A DNA stretch of 64,000 nt from CAAGNP01 sp045603545 (GTDB lineage Bacteria > Bacteroidota > Bacteroidia > Bacteroidales > UBA932): positions 1 to 64,000 of the forward strand of contig JAZUMG010000018.1 in NCBI GenBank assembly GCA_045603545.1. Direction: 5' to 3'. Positions 50,882-59,748 of the stretch are shown piece after piece. Position 1 is the stretch's first letter. Every line of letters starts with the position of its first letter. The position numbers were made by a program, and so were the translations under genes. The notes below the pieces were generated by a model. It did no database searches. It saw only the letters and a program-made list of their open reading frames with translations, and was not told the DNA's origin.

Positions 50882-51721
50882 TTAAAATGCACAACCAACT
50901 GAAAGTACAACATTGCTTTCAGCACTGAAACCAACATTTACTCCAAAATATAGCAAATCAAACACATTTATTGAGGCTCTCCATCCTATACCAACATCAC
51001 CTGCCTTAAGAGACTGCTTGTCCTTCTTGTCTCCTTTATAATAAGTTTTTTGATTTCCTCCGAGCCCTATATTTAATACTGGTCCCGTGTATAACTGCAA
51101 GGACTCCCACGGAGAAAATCCTATATGAAATGGCATTTCGAGTGCATATGCATTAATTTTTATATCATAACCTGATATAGTATAACTATCATATGAATAT
51201 GAAAGACCTAATCCTCCTCCTACATAAAGCATATCAATGATATAATAGTCTACGCCTGGAACATATGACATACACATAGGTTGGTCTGCAATCTTTACCC
51301 CAGGTATTATATTCCATGTTACCATAAATGTAGGCATAACTGATTTAGCCCTAGAATCTCTTTTAACTTCTACTTGTGTTTGCTTACTCGCCACTTCTTC
51401 TACTTCATACACCTCTTTACCGCTATCCTCTGATAGAGATTGCTTCGTTACCGTATTACTTGATACGACCGCCTTAACAGGATCAACTTGAGTAGATGCT
51501 GAAGCTTTACTTGGAATCTGAAGTTCCATTCCCACATAGACATAGCGTTCAGCTTTAGGATTATTGGCTATAATATCGCTTTTGTCAACTCCATACTTTT
51601 GGGCAATAGTTTCCAAAGATTCACCTTTTGCGACGACATGTTTGACAACATTCTGTGCGAACCCAACACTCCCCGAAAGGAATAACATAATGGTTAAAAA
51701 TGTAATAAATACAGCTCTCAT
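50882..51721 (-). CDS. LysM-domain outer-membrane beta-barrel protein
   Basis: A 279-residue exported protein: signal peptide (1-22), one LysM domain (about 27-70, VAKGESLETIAQKYGVDKSD) that binds peptidoglycan, a Ser/Val/Glu linker, and a C-terminal part of amphipathic strands (about 135-279) like a small outer-membrane barrel. This is the reverse order of the OmpA neighbour, wall-binding domain first and barrel second. It lies 7 bases after the coiled-coil lipoprotein gene. Confidence 0.82.
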   Translation of the reverse strand: MRAVFITFLTIMLFLSGSVGFAQNVVKHVVAKGESLETIAQKYGVDKSDIIANNPKAERYVYVGMELQIPSKASASTQVDPVKAVVSSNTVTKQSLSEDSGKEVYEVEEVASKQTQVEVKRDSRAKSVMPTFMVTWNIIPGVKIADQPMCMSYVPGVDYYIIDMLYVGGGLGLSYSYDSYTISGYDIKINAYALEMPFHIGFSPWESLQLYTGPVLNIGLGGNQKTYYKGDKKDKQSLKAGDVGIGWRASINVFDLLYFGVNVGFSAESNVVLSVGCAF

Positions 51722-51728
51722 ATATATA

Positions 51729-52580
51729 CTACTTTGTTTGAATTACGAGGTAAGATGTAATACTCCAAAATTCAGTAGGATTGAGAATCCTTAATGTACA
51801 AGACCCATCTTTATGATTTTCAATTTTGTATGAGCCCATTGGAGCAGAAGACAATATTTTGATTGGTTGAGTATTTATTTTTATTTCTGTAAAATCCCTT
51901 ATATCGATCTCAACAAACTTGTCCAACGGCAAATTCGACAAATTAACTTTCGAAGCTCCCTTTAAAATACCATGTTTTTTTAATTCACTTTTTGAAGCAA
52001 TCCAGAAATAGCCTTTATTTATATAATCAGACTGTGTCTTCAGGATAGTTTCCAGCACACCTGTCTCTTCGTTTAACTTATCTATTTCTCCAGACATCTC
52101 ATTGACTTTATTCTCCAATGTGTTTATTCTTTTATCTTTTATGTTCAATTCCTTTTTGAGAACAACTATATAATTCTCTTTTTCTTCCAACTGACTTTTA
52201 TAATGAGTTAACAAAAGACGCATAGTACTGGTAGAATCTTCTTGTGCTTGCAACATGGAATCCAACTGATAGATCCTCTCCTTTTGTCGTGAGAGCAGTG
52301 CCTCAAACTCGGCAATATTCTCCATCATCTTGTACCTATTACCTTTCCGTCCATAGCCATCTCCTGAAATTAAAAGAACATTCTCCGACATTGCAATAGA
52401 ATCTATACTGATAGCCAAAGCATCTATGAATTGTGTCATTTTTGAGATACTCTCCTCATATTCTGTACTGACCAAAGACAAAGAATCCAATTGTGCTTCC
52501 ATTCGTTTCATTTTTGACTTAGGAACACAAGAAGATATGAGTGCAACAAAAAGAATTGTCACAAGAAAAAGTTTTTTCAT
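51729..52580 (-). CDS. Coiled-coil lipoprotein
   Basis: A 283-residue lipoprotein (lipobox ALISSC, Cys18). A long coiled coil spans about residues 22-175 (heptads of Leu, Ile, Lys and Glu), followed by a globular C-terminal domain of about 100 residues rich in beta-strands (YFWIASKSELKKHG.., KINTQPIKILSSAP). First gene of the six-gene envelope block, behind a structured leader RNA. Function unknown; the coiled coil could span the periplasm. Confidence 0.78.
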   Translation of the reverse strand: MKKLFLVTILFVALISSCVPKSKMKRMEAQLDSLSLVSTEYEESISKMTQFIDALAISIDSIAMSENVLLISGDGYGRKGNRYKMMENIAEFEALLSRQKERIYQLDSMLQAQEDSTSTMRLLLTHYKSQLEEKENYIVVLKKELNIKDKRINTLENKVNEMSGEIDKLNEETGVLETILKTQSDYINKGYFWIASKSELKKHGILKGASKVNLSNLPLDKFVEIDIRDFTEIKINTQPIKILSSAPMGSYKIENHKDGSCTLRILNPTEFWSITSYLVIQTK

Positions 52581-52610
52581 AGTAAAGTTTAAGAAGCCCT
52601 TTATTTGTCT

Positions 52611-52870
52611 ACCGTCAGACTCTCAGATACGGTTATGTATATAAAATAAAAAAGCGTGGGAGTCTGATATCACTCGTTCCACACTCTGAGGCTCTGGCAT
52701 CGCCCTTTCAGTCAAAACGAGCAACGCAGAAGCCCACGCCGATATGATATTAAGAAGTATATCATACCAACATGGCATTTGCAGTTGCTTTGTCTAAGAC
52801 TGAAAATGAAACTGCCAGATTTCAGAGTGTCTAGAACAAAGCGTTGTAAACGCCTTTCAAAATATTATAC
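52611..52870 (-). ncRNA. Structured leader RNA or stand-alone RNA with competing folds
   Basis: Read on the minus strand from a promoter at 52905-52875. Fold A pairs 52798-52830 with 52681-52713 (9 + 6 + 8 bp with internal loops). Fold B pairs GCGTGGG (52739-52733) with CCCACGC (52660-52654), supported by 52721-52716 with 52678-52673, and is followed by TTTTTTATTTT, a terminator. Half of A lies in the loop of B, so both cannot form fully. The coiled-coil gene starts 70 bases behind the T-run. It might be an attenuator or a separate ~220-nt RNA. Confidence 0.7.
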
Positions 52871-52874
52871 CTTG

Positions 52875-52905
52875 CAAAGGTAGATTTTTGATTCTTTAAA
52901 AACAA
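52875..52905 (-). promoter_or_regulatory. Promoter of the leader RNA and envelope block
   Basis: Minus strand: TTG (52905-52903), 20 bases, TACCTTTG (52882-52875). Just upstream, 52922-52998 can fold into a nested hairpin (AAGACC/GGTCTT and TTGCAATAA/TTATTGCAA). Confidence 0.72.
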
Positions 52906-53105
52906 GTCTCTTATATATCAAAAGACCACAAGTGTTCAAAATCAAAACTCACATTTGTAATTTGCAATAATCTTCTCCCTGTTTTATTGCAAGGTCTTCA
53001 TGTTGAAAGATGACACACAAGCTTGTAAAGACAGCAGACTTCATATAGTGAGAGCAAATTCATTTATCCGGATAATATATAAATTATCGAGGAGTATTAT
53101 ATCAA

Positions 53106-53225
53106 GGCTGCAGAGAATCAGGTTCTGAAGGCCTAAGCACCCGCGCTTGATAGCGGGAGGACCGCCGCGTAAGCGGTGGTGGGAGTGAGCATAGCGAACG
53201 CCTGAAGAACCTGATCTCTGCAGCC
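53106..53225. repeat. 120-bp complex hairpin (long inverted repeat)
   Basis: Outer arms GGCTGCAGAGA-TCAGGTTCT and AGAACCTGA-TCTCTGCAGCC are nearly perfect over 26 bp. The inner part holds two smaller hairpins, CCCGC/GCGGG and ACCGCCGC-GTAA-GCGGTGGT. It is GC-rich in an AT-rich gap with no gene and could be an RNA, a hairpin mobile element or a recombination site. The rest of 52999-53444 shows nothing that I can support. Confidence 0.75.
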
Positions 53226-53444
53226 GATTTATGGCAATAAAGAGATCTGAAAGTATTATCAATGTCAAATGGACTGTGCGTGCCACTATGTCTCAGAAGC
53301 CACTCTAGCATGGGTTAACGCGCATAGTCATTTTGTAGCGTCTGAAACGTGCGGCAAAATAGGCGAGGGAATCATGAGTGTAAGGAATTAACATTGCGAA
53401 AATTCGGTGAAACAAACAAAGTTCCTGATTACAACCTTGGCTCA

Positions 53445-53598
53445 CTATACCGTCACACAAGAAATCGGGGAAAAACTTGCAGGTGTGTGGTGAATTCAGA
53501 ACAAAATGCCATGATTTGAAGACACACATGCAAGAAATCGGGCAAAAACTCGCAGGTGTGTCGGATATGTCAGGTGAGTCGGAGCTGTATTCCTAGCA
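53445..53598 (+). repeat. Dispersed intergenic repeat, copy 3 (two hairpin units)
   Basis: It starts CTATACCGTCACAC, unit A to about 53490, spacer TGAATTC.., unit B at 53522-53561, then TCGGA and TCGGAGCTG..CTAGCA. Same order and orientation as copy 2; together they bracket the six-gene envelope block. Confidence 0.88.
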
Positions 53599-53692
53599 GA
53601 GGAGACAGAGCCATATAAGAGTAATTCTTACTGGTATAAATATGACACTATTATTCAAGGCTAGGAGAATCTCTTCAGGACCCGCTTTATGG

Positions 53693-54373
53693 TTATTTCG
53701 ATATTTTCAACCACACCCTGTAGCCGTTGATGGAGTTGGCTGTGTAGAAGAGCCACATTATGAGCATAAGGGCTGCGTGCGGTTCGTGTGCGATGGTGAA
53801 CTGGAGCCAGATGTAGACAGATACCAGATTTACGAGGATCCATAGGATCCATTGCTCCATATATGCATTGACCATCAGCAACATGGCGATAATAGAAACG
53901 ATAGTGGTGATGGCATCCTTAACAGGGTACGGGTCACCCACTTTGGCCAGGACGAAAGCTCCTATAACAGTGGTCAGAACAGTGGCACCACCCCAGACAG
54001 CCCTTTGCTTCCAGGAGAGTCTCCGTCCATCTACCTGAGCCGAATTCTCTACATTTCCCCTTTTTCTCCAGCTGAAGAACCCAATGAACTGCATCGGCAC
54101 ATAGTAGAGGGCATTAAGGGCAAAGTCCCCGTAGAGCTGGGACTTGAATGAAATATATGCATAGAGGGAGACGTTGACCAGTCCGAAAAGATAGTTCACA
54201 ATACTACCCTTGGCACAGAGGACAACATTTACCAGACCGGCGATGGCAGCTACCATCCCCAGGAGGTCCCACTCCCCGCTTAAAGAGGAATATATAACAC
54301 TACAAGCCACCACTCCGACTATCAGAAAATAGTCGAAGGGGGCAAGTGTGCTATAGAATTTTGATTTAGTCAT
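53693..54373 (-). CDS. pnuC: Nicotinamide mononucleotide/riboside transporter PnuC
   Basis: A 226-residue inner-membrane transporter with about seven helices of the PnuC family; the late WILWILVNLVSVYIW carries the WxxWxxxN-type substrate motif. It probably takes up nicotinamide riboside for NAD. Some Bacteroidota relatives carry thiamine instead, but no TPP riboswitch is seen. Its start overlaps the upstream peptidase gene by 8 bases; it is the last gene of the operon. Confidence 0.9.
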   Translation of the reverse strand: MTKSKFYSTLAPFDYFLIVGVVACSVIYSSLSGEWDLLGMVAAIAGLVNVVLCAKGSIVNYLFGLVNVSLYAYISFKSQLYGDFALNALYYVPMQFIGFFSWRKRGNVENSAQVDGRRLSWKQRAVWGGATVLTTVIGAFVLAKVGDPYPVKDAITTIVSIIAMLLMVNAYMEQWILWILVNLVSVYIWLQFTIAHEPHAALMLIMWLFYTANSINGYRVWLKISK

Positions 54374-56837
54374 TGTTCATTTGGGAGATATCGACAGTGT
54401 TCTCGAAATCTTCAAGGAGATATCTGCTGTAGAAGTCAGCCATTCTCCAGAAGAAATACTCTGACATATCACCGAAGCCGTGTCTCTGGCCAGGGAGATA
54501 CAGCATTTCGAAACGTTTGTTGGCCCTGATAAGTGCATTTACCACTCTGGTGGTATTTGCAGGGTGAACATTGTCATCTATATCACCGTGAACGAGCAGA
54601 AGTCTGCCTTTAAGGTTCTTTGCAAGTTCGTGGTTTTTCTTGATATCATATTTGAAAGTGGTATCACCTTTCTCTGTAACCACCTCTTTCACACCATGGT
54701 GAGTCTCACTCCACCAGCGGTTGTAGATGCTGTTGTCGTGGTTACCGGCACAAGATACAGCCACTTTGTAGAAATCAGGGTATGTAAGGATAGCTGCAGT
54801 AGACATAAATCCACCACCTGAGTGACCGTGGATACCCACTCTGTTGATGTCGATGAAGCTATGGCGGGCAGCCAACTGCTGTGCAGCCACTTTCTGATCC
54901 TCAAGACCATAGTCACGAAGATTTCCGTAACCGAAGTTGTGGTACCATTTTGAACGGTTAGGGTGACCGCCACGGTTACCTACTGTCACTACGATGAAAC
55001 CGATTTGAGCCAAACGGTCGATTCTGTCCATACCTTTGCTCCATGAGTAGTTTGTAGCCTCAGTTTGTGGTCCTGGATATACATACTCGATGATAGGATA
55101 CACCTTGGTAGAGTCGAAATCGTAAGGTTTGTACATCACACCGTGCAAATCGGTAACACCATCAGCAGCTTTGACTACAAATGTCTCAGGGAACTTGTAA
55201 CCGGCCATGAACAACTGGCTGAAGTCAGCAGTTTCAAGATCCATAACCTTTCTACCCATATTGTCATAAAGTGTATTTGTAGGGACAGCATCTACCCTTG
55301 AGGCGCTGCTTACAAAGAACTTGGCATCATCGCTCATAAATGATCTGGTATCGTAGTTGCCATCATTGAGGAGCTTCATTCCTGTACCGTCGAAATTGAT
55401 CCTGTAGAGATGCTCATAGTATGGATTCTCCTTTTTGTTTACACCGTGAGCCCTGAAATATACCACTCTGGCAACCTCATCAACAGCGACCACATCTTCC
55501 ACGTGCCATGCACCTTTGGTAATGGCATTCTTAAGTTTGCCGTCAGCACCGTAAAGATAAAGGTGTGCCCAACCATTTCTCTCTGACCACTGGATAATCT
55601 CCCTGGTGTTCTTTACCTCTCTCAAAGAGCGTGTCTCGATATATGTATTGAGTCTCTCCTCAATAACCACTCTTGCAGTGTCATCGCCAAGGGTCACTTT
55701 ACATACATCCACACGGTGAAGGTCTCTGCTCAGACGGGTGATATAGAAATAGTCATTGGTACCAAGCCACTCGATAGAGTAGTAGTCTTTATACATATCC
55801 TTGTTGGTCATAGGCTTGCGCTCGATATCAAGGGTCTGATCCTTGAATGCAGCCACATTGATCTCCCTATGGCTCTTGTCCTCCATATTGAACAAGAGTG
55901 TATAAGTTTTGGGACCAGGCTCACCTGGCATCTGATATTTGTATGACTCAAGTTTTGGACGTGGATTGGCAAGTGCGTCGATAACCCAAAGTTCTTTCAC
56001 TTCAGACATATCGTATTTGCTCATCACGAAATATTTCGAGTTTGGTGACCAGGTAGCATACACCCTGTATCTCTTGGTGGTGTCCCTATCCTCTGTCACA
56101 CCTCTGTAGCTGTCACTGCCGTAAGGGCATTTCTTGGTTCCGTCAGTAGTCAGGCGGTGCTCCACAATGGTAGAGTCCTTTGGATCCTCCATAATCTTGC
56201 GAAGGTTGGCCATATCTGTGTAGTACATATCATATCCCTTTGCATAGACTACCACACTGCTGTCAGGTGAGATCGATGCCCAGCGTGGGAAATCTTTCTT
56301 CTCATCCTCATCAGAGATATCTGTAAGGGTTCGGGTAGCGATGTCATATTTGAAACGGAAAAGTTTCTTCTCCATCTCAGGACGTTTTTTCTTTCCCTCT
56401 TTCTCCCCTTCACCTTCACTTTTTTTCTTCTCCTTTTTCTCTACTTCGAGCTTTGACTGAATCTCAAAAGTAAAGTATTTATCCTCCTTCAACTTGAGTT
56501 TCTGGATAGGAATATGCTGTGCATCAAGTGGATCGTGAGTGATCTCTGTCAGCTCCATAGCCAGTTTCTCAAGATCGAAAATAGCACTTTTTGTCTTGGC
56601 TACAGGGTCAACAATATAGTACTGGGTACCTTCTGAGGTCTTCCATGTGTACCAGAATTTATTTGAGTTTGCAAACCAGTTGGGACGAAGCTGTGTAGAA
56701 TACACCATTCTGTTCAGCTTCTTGGGAGAGAACCTCTCTGCAAGCTCATAGTTAGCTTCGGTTACCGGAGTTTGTGCATTGGCACCAAACGACAGCATCA
56801 AAGCGGCAATAATTAAAGCATAAGTTAACTGTTTCAT
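54366..56837 (-). CDS. S9 family dipeptidyl peptidase (DPP IV type)
   Basis: An 823-residue exported serine peptidase. Signal peptide (1-21), N-terminal beta-propeller (to about 555) with a Lys/Glu-rich insertion near 135-155, and a C-terminal alpha/beta hydrolase. The catalytic triad is visible: Ser about 673 in GHSGGG, Asp about 754 in GDIDDNVH, His about 786 in GQRHGFG. It cuts dipeptides from peptide N-termini in the periplasm, feeding transporters such as the POT protein. Codon use suggests high expression. Confidence 0.93.
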   Translation of the reverse strand: MKQLTYALIIAALMLSFGANAQTPVTEANYELAERFSPKKLNRMVYSTQLRPNWFANSNKFWYTWKTSEGTQYYIVDPVAKTKSAIFDLEKLAMELTEITHDPLDAQHIPIQKLKLKEDKYFTFEIQSKLEVEKKEKKKSEGEGEKEGKKKRPEMEKKLFRFKYDIATRTLTDISDEDEKKDFPRWASISPDSSVVVYAKGYDMYYTDMANLRKIMEDPKDSTIVEHRLTTDGTKKCPYGSDSYRGVTEDRDTTKRYRVYATWSPNSKYFVMSKYDMSEVKELWVIDALANPRPKLESYKYQMPGEPGPKTYTLLFNMEDKSHREINVAAFKDQTLDIERKPMTNKDMYKDYYSIEWLGTNDYFYITRLSRDLHRVDVCKVTLGDDTARVVIEERLNTYIETRSLREVKNTREIIQWSERNGWAHLYLYGADGKLKNAITKGAWHVEDVVAVDEVARVVYFRAHGVNKKENPYYEHLYRINFDGTGMKLLNDGNYDTRSFMSDDAKFFVSSASRVDAVPTNTLYDNMGRKVMDLETADFSQLFMAGYKFPETFVVKAADGVTDLHGVMYKPYDFDSTKVYPIIEYVYPGPQTEATNYSWSKGMDRIDRLAQIGFIVVTVGNRGGHPNRSKWYHNFGYGNLRDYGLEDQKVAAQQLAARHSFIDINRVGIHGHSGGGFMSTAAILTYPDFYKVAVSCAGNHDNSIYNRWWSETHHGVKEVVTEKGDTTFKYDIKKNHELAKNLKGRLLLVHGDIDDNVHPANTTRVVNALIRANKRFEMLYLPGQRHGFGDMSEYFFWRMADFYSRYLLEDFENTVDISQMNND

Positions 56838-56840
56838 AAA

Positions 56841-57350
56841 TTATAATGGTTTGTTGTTGTTTCTGTCCCACTCACCGACCTCCATCGAAATGATTTTGCC
56901 GGCATCAATCTTGAATCTGAGGGCTGTCCTTACCATATGGAAGCCTGAGTTTCCTGCCGCCCCCGGATTGATGGTCATCATATCATACTTCTTGTCATTC
57001 ATCACCTTCAGGATGTGGGAATGGCCGCATATGAAAAGATTGGGGAGATGGGCATTGATAAGCTCAAATGCCTTGAAATCGTATCTCCCAGGATACCCTC
57101 CGATATGCATCATCAGCACCTTCATCCCTTCGCACTCAAAGACCTGTGTGTACGGCACCCTCTGCCTTATTGGGGTCCCGTCGCAATTGCCATAAACCCC
57201 TTTCAGAGGCTTGAAATGTGCAATGGCACTCAACGTCTCCAGATCTCCGAAATCCCCGGCATGCCACACCTCATCGACCGGCTCCAGAAATTCCCGGAGC
57301 TTCTCATCAAAAGTGCAGTGGGTGTCTGATATGAGACCAATATATTTCAT
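56841..57350 (-). CDS. YfcE/MJ0936-type phosphodiesterase
   Basis: A 169-residue calcineurin-like metallophosphoesterase. Metal motifs: SDTH, HAGDFGD, GNCDG, MMHIGGYPG and CGHSH, then NPGAAG. It probably hydrolyses a phosphodiester in the cytoplasm; the physiological substrate is unknown. The start shares one base with the stop of the upstream gene (TAATG). Confidence 0.9.
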   Translation of the reverse strand: MKYIGLISDTHCTFDEKLREFLEPVDEVWHAGDFGDLETLSAIAHFKPLKGVYGNCDGTPIRQRVPYTQVFECEGMKVLMMHIGGYPGRYDFKAFELINAHLPNLFICGHSHILKVMNDKKYDMMTINPGAAGNSGFHMVRTALRFKIDAGKIISMEVGEWDRNNNKPL

Positions 57351-58570
57351 TAGAGTTTAATTACAATTTTCTTTTTGTAGAGGAACATCGCCATGGCTGT
57401 GAACACTGCCACATACACAAGCGCATAGATCAGCGATGAGAGTTCATTGTTCTCACCTACAATAGCTACGCATACATTGTTGTAGAACCAAGACAATACG
57501 CTCCAGCTCTTCTCCTGCACTGTTCCGTCTGCCAATACCACTTCAGAGGTCCATTTTATCATTCTGCCCAGGATCTTGGCAAAGAGACCTGCCATCACAA
57601 AGGCAAAAAGCGGGTTCATACCCAGTGCCTTGAATGGGACAAACACCTTCTCTTTACCCTTCACATCGATAAGATAGATGAAGAAGGCCAGCATCAGGAT
57701 GCTCCAGCCACCTGCATACAGCACATATGAGCCTGTCCAAAGTCCCTTGATAATAGGGTAGCAAAGGCTCCACACAAGACCTCCGGCAAGACACAACATA
57801 CCGATAGTGTAAAGTTGTGCCACCACATCGATTTTACTCTCGGTATTTCTGATCTTATTGCCAATAAGGTAGCCCAGAAGAACAGTACATGCCCCTGAAA
57901 GCATACCCAAAAGTCCCTCTGGATCAAATGGAATGCCGAATCCTTTATATATGTGGTTCTCACCGAATATGGCAAGATCAATCACATCTGCATTCTGCCC
58001 TGCGAGGGAGAAAGAGCCCGCCGCACCGTTGACAAGGGGTGCAGTGTGGTCCCCTATCAGGAACAGTATGAGCCAATGGAGCCCCATCAGAACCCCCATT
58101 GAGACAATAATTTTTTTGGCAGATTTGAGCCAAAGGGCAACAAAACCACCAAGGATGTAGCACATCGCAATTCTCTGCAGAACACCCACTATCCTGACGT
58201 GTTGCCAGTGATATACAAAGTTCTCCCAGAAAGACAAATCGGGATTTGGACTCATAGGGTAGAATGGAAATGCATTCAGACCCAATCCCACAAGGAATAT
58301 GAGGATACCTCTCTTTACCAATTTGACAACACTTGTCTTATTGAGACCCTCATTGTATTTGGCAAAAGAGAATGCCATAGCAGCCCCTACCACAAAGAGG
58401 AAGAAAGGGAAGACGAGGTCCGTAGGGGTACAACCTGCCCACGCCGCGTGTCTCAATGGTGGGTAAATGTGTCCCCAGGTTCCAGGGTTGTTGACCAGAA
58501 TCATACCGGCTACTGTCATCCCGCGCAGGACATCCAGCGCCACATATCTGTTGGTTTTAATTGTCCCCAT
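57350..58570 (-). CDS. DUF5009/NagX-like membrane acyltransferase
   Basis: A 406-residue inner-membrane protein with about 10-11 helices, starting RYVALDVLRGMTVAGMILVNNPG and containing PTDLVFPFFLFVVG, as in heparan-alpha-glucosaminide N-acetyltransferase-like proteins (COG4299, NagX). In other bacteria NagX helps uptake or acetylation of amino sugars. It lies directly behind the NamZ-like gene, which would release MurNAc, so a role in cell-wall sugar salvage is likely but inferred. Confidence 0.88.
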   Translation of the reverse strand: MGTIKTNRYVALDVLRGMTVAGMILVNNPGTWGHIYPPLRHAAWAGCTPTDLVFPFFLFVVGAAMAFSFAKYNEGLNKTSVVKLVKRGILIFLVGLGLNAFPFYPMSPNPDLSFWENFVYHWQHVRIVGVLQRIAMCYILGGFVALWLKSAKKIIVSMGVLMGLHWLILFLIGDHTAPLVNGAAGSFSLAGQNADVIDLAIFGENHIYKGFGIPFDPEGLLGMLSGACTVLLGYLIGNKIRNTESKIDVVAQLYTIGMLCLAGGLVWSLCYPIIKGLWTGSYVLYAGGWSILMLAFFIYLIDVKGKEKVFVPFKALGMNPLFAFVMAGLFAKILGRMIKWTSEVVLADGTVQEKSWSVLSWFYNNVCVAIVGENNELSSLIYALVYVAVFTAMAMFLYKKKIVIKL

Positions 58571-58571
58571 A

Positions 58572-59741
58572 CTATTCGTAAATCAGATATGGAGCCCTTT
58601 GCTCCTTGAATTTCACCACATCATCAGCCCACATTGCCTCAATCTCAGCAGCACTCTTACCCTCAACTATCATCTCTCTCACATAGCCCTGACCGATAAG
58701 AAGCTCGAAGAACTTGCGGAACATCTCCTTATCATCAAGTTTGAGGTTGTTGTATGCATCGATAACATACTCAAGATTGATACCTTCTGCTTTGATCTCC
58801 TCATCTGTAAGACCACTCAAATCGACACCGTAGCATAGTTTGTCAAGCTGTGGAGGATTCTTCGCACCAGGGACACTTCTTGGGGTGAATGAGAATTCGT
58901 AACCGGTCATATCGGGGTGACCATAGATCTGGAAAGGCTTGTCTGTACCTCTACCCAGGCTCACTGGTGTTGCCTCAAAATAGCAAGTCGAAGGATAAAG
59001 GTATATTGACTTCATATTAGGAAGGTTTGGAGAGGGTTTCACAGGGAGAACATACTCCATATCCCTTGTGTAGTTTTTGCATGGAACCACTGTCAGGTCA
59101 CACTGGGCACCATCTTTCAACCAACCCTCGCCATTGATCATAAGGGCAAGTTCACCAAGTGTCATACCGTGTACCACTGGAACAGGGAGCCAACCCACAC
59201 CTGACTTATACTGCATATCAAGGATAGGACCATCCACATAGTAACCCAGAGGGTTAGGTCTGTCAAGGACAATCATCTTCTTGCCAAACTGTGCACAGGC
59301 ATCCATCATTCTGGCCATTGTCGCATTGTAGGTATAGAATCTCACACCCACATCCTGAAGGTCAAACACCATCACGTCAAACTCAGCCATAGATTCGTCT
59401 GAAGGTCTGTTTACACCAGACTCATAAAGTGATCTGATAGGAATTCCTGTAGCCTCATCAATGGAGCTGCTTACATGCTCTCCAGCATCAGCCACACCTC
59501 TGAAGCCATGCTCAGGAGACATAATAGACACCACATTAACACCCATATCAAGCAATGTATCGAGAAGGTGAGTAGTGGAAGAGACCATTCCGGTCTGGTT
59601 TGAGAGGATAGATACCCTTTTGCCCTCCAATAGAGGCAAATATTCGTCAAAAGACAATGCTCCCACCTGAATCTCCTTCTGTGCAGGTGCACAAGAGATC
59701 ATCAACAGGAGCGAAAGTGTTAAAGCAAATAGTTTTTTCAT
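58572..59741 (-). CDS. NamZ-like exo-beta-N-acetylmuramidase (DUF1343), lipoprotein
   Basis: A 389-residue lipoprotein (lipobox LLLMISC, Cys17) of the DUF1343 family. Family motifs include LSNQTGMVSSTTHL, MSPEHGFRGVADAGE and FDLQDVGVRFYTY. NamZ of Bacillus, from this family, removes MurNAc from the non-reducing end of peptidoglycan fragments. Here the enzyme would act in the periplasm or at the surface. Followed after one base by the NagX-like gene. Confidence 0.9.
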   Translation of the reverse strand: MKKLFALTLSLLLMISCAPAQKEIQVGALSFDEYLPLLEGKRVSILSNQTGMVSSTTHLLDTLLDMGVNVVSIMSPEHGFRGVADAGEHVSSSIDEATGIPIRSLYESGVNRPSDESMAEFDVMVFDLQDVGVRFYTYNATMARMMDACAQFGKKMIVLDRPNPLGYYVDGPILDMQYKSGVGWLPVPVVHGMTLGELALMINGEGWLKDGAQCDLTVVPCKNYTRDMEYVLPVKPSPNLPNMKSIYLYPSTCYFEATPVSLGRGTDKPFQIYGHPDMTGYEFSFTPRSVPGAKNPPQLDKLCYGVDLSGLTDEEIKAEGINLEYVIDAYNNLKLDDKEMFRKFFELLIGQGYVREMIVEGKSAAEIEAMWADDVVKFKEQRAPYLIYE

Positions 59742-59748
59742 ATCGGTA

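Noticed and set aside
47069..52580. Type IX secretion or fimbrial operon
   Set aside because: OmpA and coiled-coil lipoproteins are reminiscent, but no PorV, PorK/L/M/N, Sov or Mfa/Fim homologue is present.
52623..52778. A 51-codon open frame inside the structured leader RNA (minus strand)
   Set aside because: It overlaps both stems and the terminator, and its codons follow from the RNA folds. I treat it at most as a possible leader peptide, not as a gene.
52651..52870. 6S RNA, tmRNA, RNase P RNA or SRP RNA as identity of the leader RNA
   Set aside because: No RNase P, tmRNA or SRP signature was seen. A 6S-type bubble could not be made to fit the two competing stems, so no name is given.
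53305..53529. 74-codon open frame on the minus strand across repeat copy 3
   Set aside because: Half of it is repeat sequence, and an equivalent frame in copy 2 is not conserved.
53693..54373. PnuC as a thiamine transporter (PnuT)
   Set aside because: No TPP riboswitch or thiamine gene nearby; nicotinamide riboside uptake is the simpler family-based call.
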